From Geosiphon pyriformis (taxonomy: Eukaryota > Glomeromycota > Glomeromycetes > Archaeosporales > Geosiphonaceae), in the NCBI GenBank assembly GCA_016748015.1, contig JAAOMT010000708.1, positions 1 through 64,000 on the forward strand: a DNA stretch of 64,000 nt, written 5' to 3'. The notes beneath the pieces are model-generated. The model had not been told where the DNA came from. It saw only the letters and a program-made list of their open reading frames with translations, and did not search any database. Position numbers and translations under genes: made by a program. Below are positions 55,240-64,000 of the stretch, piece after piece; position 1 is the stretch's first letter, and the number at the start of each line of letters is the position of its first letter.

Positions 55240-55899
55240 ATGGTCAATGTGACAAAAGATACCAGAAAAATAGAAATAACTGACAACATCCACTCACTAA
55301 CACAACAACTCTTTTAATTGATCCAACACCAAGAAATGGAAATTACAATCAATCAATAAACCATTTGTTACAAAAATATGGCAAAGATACCACAACACAA
55401 AGCACAGAAAAGACTTGAAAATGTTGTTGACAAGATCATGACCAAGATAAAATTGGCCATAAATGAACAACAAATAGTCGGATTATACCAAGATCTTACT
55501 AAAGAAACTTGGACTTGGTGGACACAACAATTTCTGAAAAACTATTGTCATTTCTACTTGGAACAACATGTAAATATCCAGAATTTGTACACCAACAAAA
55601 TGAAATGGTTATTTGATACAACAATACTAAGACAACTGGAACAATTTGTGGGAAAAAACAATCTAACCACACAAGCTTGAGCCATCTACCAGCTATATAT
55701 AAGATTTCAGGACCAACCAGAAATCTTACTCAACACAGCCATGGATATAATTATGAGTAATCAATTGGAAAAAATGATCAATGCCCAATTTGAAAAACTA
55801 CAAACTAAAATAACACAAGTTATACTTGAAAAATAAGTTTAAGAAATAATTTAAAAAGGGAAATTAAAGAAATTAGATTTCAATAGAGCTCAATATTAA
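55240..55899 (+). pseudogene. family I ORF3, element D copy (219 codons, internal stops)
   Basis: From ATG at 55240 to TAA at 55897-55899, 660 nt, the same length as in C. Recognisable segments are 'RLENVVDKIMTKIKLAINEQ', 'WTQQFLKNYCHFYLEQHVNI', 'WLFDTTILRQLEQFV' and 'MINAQFEKLQTKITQVILEK'. Internal TAA/TGA (for example at 55316, 55357, 55678) correspond to Gln or Trp codons in C. It begins about 30 nt after the end of pol and ends at the PPT. Predicted mostly helical and charged, with a Trp-Thr-Trp-Trp patch; no membrane segment. Function unknown. Confidence 0.65.
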
Positions 55900-55912
55900 A
55901 AGGAGGGAATAA
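55898..55912 (+). other. polypurine tract of element D
   Basis: AAAAGGAGGGAATAA directly before TGTTAC of the 3' LTR. Confidence 0.88.
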
Positions 55913-56732
55913 TGTTACTTATAGAATATAGGAAATATAGTATTATTAGTCAGTAGATATTAGCCAATCAGATAGAGACGTAGTAAATATGGAATTTCAG
56001 GATTCCTCTCATCAGAAATTGCAAGATTCCAGGAATTCTAGGATTCCTGTTGCAAGGAATTGAGAAATTAAGGAATCTCAATTATGTATATATAGCAGTA
56101 GGATTAGAAGCTGAAAAGACAGACCTCGAAAGTTTAGATTTCCTTTAAGCAACCTTCCATATCACAAATATCAAATAAATAATTATTCACTATCTCAAAT
56201 CTCTTCCCAACTATCAACATTTTATGTTGATAATAGCACATACTTAACCATACTGGAACAATAGCTCTTAATCACGGCTATTGATGGAATACGAATCAAA
56301 ATTGTCTTGGCTTATTTTCTTTATTTCATTTTTTTTTTTTCTTTCTTTTCTTTTCTTTTCTTGTGTTGTTTTGTTGTTGTATACTAATTGATTAAGGATT
56401 AGAAGTGCTGAGTTATTAACGTCACGGATAGCCTAGTAAAAGACCCAGAAATAAGAGTAGAATTTTATATATTATCAGATAGCTTACCAGAAGGACATGA
56501 CTGCCAGACTAAATCCAGTCTCTATGCTGAGAAAGAAATTGAACGGAATTATGATTCCGAAGACTATTACAAATACAGTCAAATCTCTGTCCATTATACA
56601 AAAAACTCCACCAAAACCCTTCAGATTGCATAAAACCTTCAGATTACCAACATTAACAGAAATCAATAGCTTTTGAGCACCAAGTTATGGGTTTGTTATT
56701 TATTCTTACACCAGAAATAATCACTTGTAACA
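55913..56732 (+). repeat. 3' LTR of element D
   Basis: Aligns over its full length with 46724-47539, with scattered mainly C/T and G/A differences; termini TGTTAC / GTAACA. Confidence 0.92.
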
Positions 56733-57104
56733 ACGATAAAACCAAACCATTTTTTGATTTTAAGGCCACTATTGGCCCTAGTATTGCTGTCATAAAAAAA
56801 GTTGTTAAAAATTCTGGCTCTGAAGGTGGTTTTAAGCCTGTTTTGTCAAGAAAAAAGAAGAAAAATATCACTTTAAAAGAAAGTATTGGTAGCAGAAAAG
56901 TGCCTACTAAGGTGTCAATTGGTCGTTTTTAGAATTCTGAGATTGATGACACCACTGAGTCTGAAAGCATAGATATGGAAAAAAAATGTCTGGTTGAAGA
57001 AACCAGTTTTGACTATGATATGAAAGGCATTATCTTTGATGGAGATCATGATAATATGCCTAAAGAGCCAAGTGTCAAAACTACTAAAGCATTGGGCAAG
57101 CCAT
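56733..57104 (+). pseudogene. LINE ORF1 fragment between elements D and C
   Basis: Plus-strand frame with 'FKATIGPSIAVIKKVVKNSG', 'GGFKPVLSRKKKK', then after a TAG 'DDTTESESIDMEKKCLVEET', 'FDYDMKGIIFDGDHDN' and 'VKTTKALGKPL'. This is the acidic/basic N-terminal region of the LINE ORF1 type also present at 599-2690. It is cut on the left by D's 3' LTR and on the right by C's 3' LTR. No intact protein. Confidence 0.65.
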
Positions 57105-57918
57105 TGTTACAGATGTTTCTTTGGGGTGTTGAGTAAATACTAAACCTGTAACTTGGTGCTTAAAAGCTATTCGTGTTGTGGATAATAGTTTTAAGTGGTT
57201 GGTATTTGAAGGTTTTCCAAATGAGTCCTTTATATAATAGACAGAGATTCAATAGTTGTTTTATCCATAGCTTTCCAGATTTGCAAGTTTGTCAATTTTT
57301 TTCTTGGCTTGGTGGCTGGCAATCTTTTGGTAAGTAATCTGTATCTTTTGTATGTGTCCTACCCATTCGCAGAGGTCTTTTACCAGACAATCCTTGACAT
57401 CAGTAACCAGCACTTTGAATCAATTGGTTAGTGCACAATAACAAAATCAAAGAAACATAAAGAAAATAAAAAAATATAAGAAAATAAGCCAAGATGATTT
57501 GCAAATTAGTATCCTGTCAATAGCTGTGATCAAGAGCTATTGTTCCAGTGTGGTTAAATATCAATTACTATCAACATAAAGAGTTGATAGTGAAGAGTGA
57601 AGTTGATATAGTAAATAATTATTTATTTGAGGATTGTGGGGACTAAGCTAGAAATTTTTGGTGTCGATTCTGTCTTTTCTGCCTTTAACACTACTGCTAT
57701 ATATACATATCTGAAATTCCTTAATTTCTCAATTTCTTGTGACAAGAATCCTGGAATTCCTGGAATTCTGCAATTCCTGATGAGAGAATCCTGAAATTTC
57801 TGGAATCCTGCAATTCCTCTGAGAAGAATCTTGGAATTCCACATTTACTACGTCTACATCTGATTGGCTAATATCTACTGACTAATAATACTATATTTCC
57901 TATATTCTATGAGTAACA
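57105..57918 (-). repeat. 3' LTR of element C
   Basis: Termini TGTTAC (57105) and GTAACA (to 57918). Same internal landmarks as the other family I LTRs: palindromic GGAATTCC-type array at 57740-57840 and TATA-like box on the minus strand near 57695-57710. Confidence 0.9.
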
Positions 57919-57933
57919 TTATTCCCTTCTTTT

Positions 57934-58593
57934 TTAATATTGAGCTCTGTTGAAATCTAATTTCTTTAATTCTTCTTCTTGAATTGTTTCTTGAACTTCT
58001 TTTTCGAGTATTATTTGTGTTATTTTAGTTTGTAGTTCTTCAAATTGAGCATTGGTCATTTTTCCCAATTGATTACTCATAACTGTATTTATTGCTGGGT
58101 TGAGTAAGATTTCTGGTCAGTCTTGAAATCTCATATATAGCCAGTAAATAACTTGAGCTTGTGTGGTTAGATTGTTCTTTCTCACAAATTGTTCCAGTTG
58201 TCTCAGTATTATTATGTCAAATAACCATTTTGTTTTGTTAGTGTATAAATTCTGAATATTTACGTGTTGTTCCAAGTGGAAATAACAATAGTTTTTCGGA
58301 AATTGTTGCATCCACCAAGTCCAAGTTTCTCTGGTAAGGTCTTGGTGTAATCCGACTATTTGTTGTTCATTTATGGCCAATTTTATTTTGGTCATGATCT
58401 TGTCAATAACATTTTCAAGTCTTTTCTGTGCTTTGTTTTGTGATATCTTTGCCGTATTTTTGTAATGAATGGTTTGTTGATTAATTGTAATTTCTATTTC
58501 CTGGTGTTGGATTAATTGAAAAATTTGTTGGGCTAGTGAATAGATATTGTCTATAATTTCTATTTTTCTGATCTCTTCTGTCACGTTGACCAT
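57934..58593 (-). pseudogene. family I ORF3, element C copy (best preserved)
   Basis: ATG at 58593 to TAA at 57934, 220 codons including the stop, about 30 nt after the pol stop TGA near 58625. Open except for a TGA at about 58115 after 'MRFQD' (CAA in D, TGA in A; both derivable from CGA). Segments: 'IYSLAQQIFQLIQHQEIEIT', 'RLENVIDKIMTKIKLAINEQ', 'TWTWWMQQFPKNYCYFHLEQ', 'LEKEVQETIQEEELKKLDFN'. Equal length and shared ends in three copies show a real gene in the ancestor. Helical, no signal peptide or membrane segment. Function unknown. Confidence 0.72.
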
Positions 58594-58624
58594 GTTCTTA
58601 TATATTCTTTTGTCAATCAATTGG

Positions 58625-59900
58625 ATGTGTTGTTGTCAATGATAATGATTGGTTCCAGATTTTGTGGAATCTCATCTGATTGGACTAGTATTCTCTGTAC
58701 TCCTAATTGTGGAATATTACTAGTGGATGATGATGCTATATAGTGGTATGGTTTTAGTCAATCTCCATGTGCTGCTTTGATCAAGATTTTATTATTCAAT
58801 CTTAATTTGTAAGCTTTATTTTCTGGAATTTCTTCTATGTAAAATGGTCTGTCCTATTTGGGGTCAAATTTTTTATTCCATTGTTTTTTTGTTTTGATAT
58901 AATGTAGTAGTACTTTGTCTCCAATCTTGAATTCAACTGGTTTATTTGATAGTTGGTTATTATGTCTTTCTTTTTGTTTTTCTTGTGACTTTTGTATGTT
59001 ATCAGCTGCTCTTTGTCATTTATTTTCTAATGTTTTCATTAAGTCATATGTTCTTCTCAACAATGTGTTTTTGAAATTCTCTTTTGTTATTAGTTCAGTT
59101 GGGTATGTAAAGATTTCTATTTCCATTGGTAGTGTTGCTGTTCTACTATATACTAATTCAAATGGTGTTGCTTGTGTAGTATCTTGCTTCATTGTCCGAT
59201 AAGCAAATAGTACTAATGGTATCAACAAATTCTAATTGTTCTGGTTTTCTTGGCTGAGCTTAGCTATTGTTTCACACAATGTTCTGTTGAATCTTTTGAC
59301 TAATCTGTTGGTTTGTGGATGGTATGGTGATAATAGTGGTCTCTTAATTCCAAATCTTTGGCTTAATTCTGTTAATGTTCTGTTCACAAAATGAGTTTCT
59401 TGATCTGATAATAATTCCTTTGGACATCCGTGTCAACAAATTGAATCTTGATGAACAAATTTGGCAACAGATTCTGCATTTGCTTTTTGAATTGCTTTCA
59501 CCTCTGGCCATTTAGTGAGATAGTCCATGGCTACTGCTATGTATCTGTTTTCTCTGCTGGTGATTGTTAATGGTCTGACTAAATCAATTCCAATACGGTC
59601 AAATGGTTGTCCCACTTTAATTGGTCTTAATGATTCACTGAGTTTCATACCTCCTCTTTGCTGACAAGCATCACAATTTTGAACATATTGGATGATGTCT
59701 GGATACATTGTTGGCCAATAGTATTTTTTTCTGGTTCTTTCCATGGTTGCTTCTTTGTGAAAGTGTCCTGTTGTTGGATTTGAGTGTATGTTAAATAATA
59801 TTGTCTCTTTTTCTGGTTCTGTAATTACTCTGGTTGGTTGCTCTAGATCTCTTCTATTTTTCTGATAAAGTATATTTTGGTGAGTAATAAAATATTTTGA
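58625..59900 (-). pseudogene. integrase of element C (catalytic Glu to Lys)
   Basis: Zinc-binding 'NCDACQQRGG' (59680). The core has the first Asp kept in 'RIGIDLVRPLTI' (codons ATT GAT) and the second Asp kept in 'LLSDQETHFVN'. The Glu position reads 'TNRLVKRFNRTL', Lys from codons GTC AAA where A has GTC GAA (about 59295-59315). A C-terminal GPY/F-like segment follows at 58930-58760. The Glu of DDE is essential, so this integrase is dead. A stop near 59430 also splits the core. Confidence 0.86.
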
Positions 59901-60059
59901 TTGTTATTTGATACTCTTTTGTTCCATTTGAGATAATTTTTTTTTGAATTGTTGAGTGTTTATATAATGTTGCAGTTGTTGATATTTTTGTATGTTCATC
60001 TTTTTTGTTATATTTTTTGTTGGTATTGTTCTGGTTTTATTATATTTTTGGGTTGAAAT

Positions 60060-61345
60060 GTTCTTAAATTTGTCTCATTTGCAACAAACTGTCAGCATTT
60101 CTGTTGTCTTTTCTTTTTTTATAATGTATAGTATAATTATATGGTGCGAGTGCTATTTTCCATCTTGACTGTCTTCCATCCCCAACTTCTTGTTTTTGAA
60201 GTGATGTTAGTTTTTTGTGATCTGTGTATATTTCAAACTTCTGGCTCAAGTATTCTTTCCATTTCATGACTGCCCAGTATATCACTAAGTGTTTTTGTTC
60301 TGGTGTTCCATAGTTCTTTTTGGCTGGTGTTAAATCTCTGCTGGCATATACTACTGAATGTTCTCTGCTGTCTGGTTCTCTTTGAGATAGTACTGCTCCT
60401 AATGCTTGGCTGGATGCATCAGTGGTAATGATGAATGGTTTGCTGTGATCTGAATAGATCAATACTAGAGCTTGAATGAGTTTTCTTTTTAGAATATCAA
60501 AAGCTTCTTGCTGACTTTTTGTCCATTCATATTTTGTATTTTTGGTTTGCAGTTGGTTAAGTGGCTGTGCTATCTTGGAAAAGTTCTTGATAAAATGTTG
60601 ATAGTAGCTGGCAAATATCAAGAATGATTTCAGTTCTGTCATATTGGTCAGCACTGGAAAGTTTTTTACTATCTCTATTTTTTCTGGATCCGTTTTAATG
60701 CTGTCTTTACTAATTATGTGTCCCAAGAATTTTAGTTCTGTCTTGTCAAAAAAACACTTTGTTGTATTTAACTTTAGTCCTGCTCTTCTTAGTCTTTCGA
60801 ACACTTGTCAAAGATGATGAAAATGATCATCAAATGTTTTTGAGAATACATTGGTGTCATCTAAGTATACAACTACTAATTTCTACAATAAGCCAGTATA
60901 AACAATTTCCATTAATTATTGGAAAGTGGCTGGTGCATTGGTTAAGCCAAATGGCATTACTTCAAATTCAAAATTCTCTTCTCTGGTAGTAAATACCATC
61001 TTTTCTTTGTTGGTTGAATTCATGGCTACTTGCCAGTAACCACTATTTAGGTCTAATGTTGAAAACCATTTGTTTCTACCAAAAGCATTGAATAATTCTT
61101 GGATTTGTGGAGTGGGGTGGCTATTTCCACGAATTACTCTATTGAGTTTTCTATAATCTACACAAAAGCAGATTTTCTTATTTTTTTTCTGAACGAGTAC
61201 CACTGATGATAACCATGGGCTTATAGACAGCTGGATTAGCCTATTGTTAAGTATTCAATTAATCTCTTGACAAATGATTTCATGACTGGCTGGTAGTATC
61301 CTGTATGCTTGCTGTTTAATTGGCATTGCATCTCCAGTCTTGATT
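60060..61345 (-). pseudogene. RT and RNase H of element C (YLDD kept)
   Basis: RT: 'ICFCVDYRKLNRVIRGN' (61160), '[16 protein letters not shown]' (61050), '[13 protein letters not shown]' (60930). The active-site box at about 60858-60869 reads TAC TTA GAT GAC, Tyr-Leu-Asp-Asp, intact. 'LNTTKCFFDKTELKFLGHII' follows, and RNase H has 'IITTDASSQALGAVLSQ' with its Asp. A TAA replaces Trp just before 'IYWA'-upstream positions (near 60915 and 60885), so the frame is still interrupted. This is the only copy in the window with both RT Asp. Confidence 0.86.
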
Positions 61346-61350
61346 TGATA

Positions 61351-62270
61351 TTAGATGATGTCAGTTCTGCCAAATTCATTTTTGTTGGCAAAGATGTCAT
61401 TGAAATTGTTGAGTAATATCTTGAGCTGCATATGTTGTAGTGAGTCCAGATTTTCCATGTTCATTTGTTCCAATTGTTCTGGTTGGAGCAAATAACATTC
61501 ATTTTGTCCATAGATTGTTTGTGATGTGATGTTAACATATCCACAAAGTTGTGGAAAGTCTAAAATGGAGTTTGGGGTTTGGTCTTCTATTTCTGTGGTT
61601 AAATATCCGATAGTAGTTCCTCCTGATATGTTGATGACATTGCCAGTGTTGTTATAGATGGGAATTTTTATGCAGCTATAGCTTTTGGCTGATATGTGGA
61701 GATTGATCAGTCCAATTTCTCCTGATTCACAAAGATTTGCTTTAGCCTCAAAAATCTGTTCTTGCTCTTTTTCCTTCCTTTCTATTGCTAGCATGTACTG
61801 GCTATATGATGGAATGGAAATAGCTTGACCAGTTAAGATAATTTCTCTTTGGTCAACAATTTTTTCTTCTGCCATATTAACTGGTACATATATTCTATCT
61901 GTTGACCCAAATCCCTGTATCCCTCTTGCTGTTATTTCTAACTTTTTCCTATTTCTCACTGGTACTAACTGAGCTATCTTAACCAAAGGTAAAAATATTG
62001 CTTGTGCTATCTTTTTGTTTGGCTCTATTATATAGGCCTTTTCTGAGTCATTTTGTAGCATGGCAATGATATTTCCTATATATTCTGTGTCAATTATTCC
62101 TCCTCTTATATTAATTCTTCTTTTTGCTAAACTACTTTGGGATGCTAGTTGAACCATTGTTGTTGCTGAGATTTCCAGCACTATTTTCAGATCAATGTAG
62201 GTGTGTGAATGTGGTTTTAGTTTGATGGCATCTTTTTTTGGATACCTCAAGTCAAATCTGGCATCAGTAT
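61351..62270 (-). pseudogene. dUTPase and linker of element C
   Basis: In a 429-codon open frame (62640-61351). Motif 1 is 'ARFDLRYPKKDAIKLKP', motif 2 'ASQSSLAKRRINIRGG' with Gln replacing the conserved Arg, motif 3 'GIIDTEYIGNIIAMLQN' with catalytic Asp and Tyr, motif 4 'KKIAQAIFLPL', and motif 5 'ARGIQGFGSTDR', the most canonical of the four copies. The protease-RT linker follows in the same frame ('IKIPIYNNTGNVINISGGTT'), which shows directly that dUTPase and linker belong to one polyprotein. Confidence 0.9.
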
Positions 62271-63190
62271 CATGCGTGCATTCTGGCATAATACTTTCAT
62301 TATTATTACTAAACCATTTCAGCTTTTGTTTCTTGGTGAGATCAGAAAGCATGATATATTGTTCATAGTTTAAGTCAGAGTTTGAATCTGAGTTGATATT
62401 ATTGTCATTGTCATTGCCATTTTGAACAGAGCTGGAACCATTATTCTCATCATCATCGTTGTTGGAGTTTGAATCAAGATCAAATGATAATTCTGACTCC
62501 GATGTGCATCTGCTGATTGGTTCTTCCTCTTTGGGAATCATGTAGATTATGCGTGGTGGTGGATTGTAAATGAGGTCACAATCATCACAATATTTAAAGT
62601 CACTGGGAATTAAACAATGGTGACACAGTCTTGTATTCAACTGTGCTAACTATTGTTCTTGCTCCTCTCTAATGGGTGCCAAGTTTTGGTAGTGTTCATA
62701 GAACTCTTCTGGTTCCAGGAAATTTATGACTGGCTCTGCGTTCCAGTTAAGTTTGATGAGTTCTGGTGAGTTGTTTTTAACTGTTCTGATTTCTTCTGGC
62801 AATGCACCTTCAATTTTGGTGATTGCACCATAATTCATTGTTGTCGTGTGGACAACTGTCTAATCGCTGTACAGCTCTTTTCCAGGCGGTTTCTATTGGT
62901 GTCTCTTTCTCAACCTAGTTGCTGATGAAGATTGTGTATTGGCAGGAAATGTTGCACGTTTCTCCTTTCCCCAGAATGTTGTTCCATATTCCTTTATTAA
63001 GGAGAGTTTCTTTACAGGCCAAACATGGTGTATTATCTCATTTTCCCATTTGTTTTGGTCTTTCAAAGCATTTGACGAGACATGCATAGCAATAGAACTT
63101 GGTTGCTGTCTGATATTCTTCGTCATTGCCACAGCATGTGCCCATTGATGACAATTTTTTGCCACAATCGATGCACACTAGTTTGGGTCA
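62271..63190 (-). pseudogene. Cys-rich putative zinc module and helical segment, element C
   Basis: From about 63180 downward: 'LVCIDCGKKLSSMGTCCGND', 'FYCYACLVKCFE', 'TPCLACKETLLNKGIWNN' and 'TCNISCQYTIFI'. After a helical segment ('MNYGAITKIEGALPEEIRTV', 'EEFYEHYQNLAPIREE') comes 'LCHHCLIPSDFKYCDDCDLI' (62630-62570). Cysteine order matches B and D. An Asp/Asn/Ser-rich linker (62500-62390) leads to dUTPase. Stops near 63048 and 62645 interrupt it. Confidence 0.7.
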
Positions 63191-64000
63191 GTAATAGGTG
63201 AATTGTTGTGGTGTTGTGTGTTGACAGGAGGTATATAGGTTTGTTGGCAGTGGCTCTTTTTCTTTCACTTTTTCTTTCACTTTGTTGCTTTCCTCCCCTT
63301 CCCAGCTTGGTGTCAGTTCTCTTTCATCATTGTCAGTCCAGGTCAGGTTATCCATTTCTCAGGTAAGTTCTTCTCTTTGCTTTCCCTTGGGGTTGTCGTC
63401 CCATGATAGTATTGGTGTTAGCTCATGGTGGTCTTTGTCATCGGTCCAAGCATCAATAGTGGTTCCACTGGTAGGTTCTCTTTCTTGTTTCTCCTTTCCA
63501 TTGTTATCATTATCCCAGGCGAGTATTGGTGGCAGTTCATTGTGGTTGACATTGGCCCACAATACTTGGTATGCTTCTCAAGTAGGCTTTAGGTGTTCTT
63601 TCTCAAGGTCAATAAGCGGCACTGATGTTGTGATGTTGTTAGATTTAAAATGGCCACACATTGCTGGTACTCGTGTGTGCTGGCCATTTTGGCTGAGCTG
63701 GAGCTCCTGTGTGGTTCAGTCGAGGACGACATTGTTTTTAGACAACTAATCATTGCCCACTAGTGCTTGGTATTGGGTTGCTTCCATCACCAAGACTTTG
63801 ATAGGAGTAATGATGCCATTAACTTTAATTGGGAAGTCATCAATTTTACCAATAGGTGTTTTTGTAGCACCATTGGCAGTGATAATTCTAGTGCTGACAG
63901 CTTGATCAACTTGGTGACCTAATTGATTTATGAGTTGTCATGTGATGATGCTGCCTGCTGAACCACTGTTCAGAATTAACTTGATAGAGTGGCCATCGAC
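63191..64000 (-). pseudogene. protease of element C and downstream spacer (partial)
   Basis: At the window edge the minus strand reads 'VDGHSIKLILNSGSAGSII' (64000-63945): Asn replaces the catalytic Asp. The C-terminal strand 'YQALVGND' lies near 63765-63740. Between protease and the Cys-rich module is an acidic spacer (63560-63200) with Trp-Asp-Asp-Asn repeats, e.g. 'ELTPILSWDDNPKGK' and 'ELPPILAWDNDNNGK', an imperfect tandem repeat of about 25 residues. Confidence 0.7.

Larger units (their letters stand above)
46724..56732 (+). mobile_element. Gypsy-type LTR retrotransposon D (family I), complete
   Basis: A 10,009-bp element on the plus strand with LTRs of 816 and 820 bp, flanked by ATGA (46720-46723) and ACGA (56733-56736), a 4-bp target duplication with one C/T difference. 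Order: 5' LTR, PBS 'TTTGGTGCTCTC', gag, protease, Cys-rich module, dUTPase, linker, RT, RNase H, integrase, ORF3, PPT, 3' LTR. It is the reference for family I here because nothing is inserted in it. It carries lesions in protease, RT, RNase H and integrase active sites and many stops. Confidence 0.92.
57105..64000 (-). mobile_element. Gypsy-type LTR retrotransposon C (family I), 5' part outside the window
   Basis: Third family I copy, minus strand. 3' LTR 57105-57918, PPT, ORF3, integrase, RNase H, RT, dUTPase, Cys-rich module and the start of protease at the window edge. It keeps the RT box YLDD but has lost the integrase Glu and the protease Asp, the reverse of A. Gag and the 5' LTR lie beyond 64000. 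Confidence 0.9.

Noticed and set aside
55240-55899. ORF3 as an envelope gene
   Set aside because: The position fits, but there is no signal peptide, transmembrane helix, furin-type site or Cys pattern.

Overview
The window looks like nuclear DNA of an early-diverging filamentous fungus, most plausibly an arbuscular mycorrhizal fungus (Glomeromycotina; Rhizophagus/Gigaspora/Diversispora type). This rests on four things: very AT-rich DNA crowded with decayed retroelements; intron-rich fungal genes with short introns; a fungal SKN7-type HSF/response-regulator gene; and LINE and Gypsy families that resemble those I know from these fungi. No prokaryotic operon, CRISPR array, rRNA or tRNA gene was seen. 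The taxon is an inference.

Layout. (1) 1-26052: a ghost LTR, two pieces of a Tad/I-like LINE, then a Gypsy-type LTR retrotransposon on the minus strand (element A, family I, 5927-26052). A is split in its gag by a second complete Gypsy element (B, family II, 14658-24520) with a 4-bp CCGT target duplication. (2) 26053-28150: extremely AT-rich ghosts of the same LINE and LTRs. (3) 28203-38176: a CpG-containing island of four ordinary host genes: an ANP32-like acidic leucine-rich nuclear protein (+), the small GTPase Rheb (+), a WW-domain Pin1/Ess1 prolyl isomerase (+) and a SKN7-type transcription factor (-). (4) 38177-42900: intergenic DNA with trinucleotide repeats. (5) 42900-46723: an AT desert that still aligns by eye to LTRs of both families. 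(6) 46724-56732: a complete family I element on the plus strand (D). (7) 56733-57104: a small LINE ORF1 piece. (8) 57105-64000: a third family I copy on the minus strand (C) running off the window.

The most interesting feature is the architecture of the Gypsy polyproteins. Between protease and reverse transcriptase both families carry a Cys-rich putative zinc module, a helical segment and a complete trimeric-type dUTPase with all five motifs. This whole block sits upstream of the usual protease-RT linker. Family I also has a separate 219-codon ORF after integrase, ending directly at the polypurine tract; family II has an unrelated-looking ORF in the same place. No gag frame has an ATG at its start.

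All copies are dead, with a telling pattern. Catalytic Asp/Glu codons of RT and integrase that begin just after a C-ending codon (a CpG across the codon boundary) are lost by CG to CA, or silently kept by CG to TG, in different copies. Together with CpG poverty in the elements and CpG presence in the gene island, this points to silencing by cytosine methylation followed by deamination.
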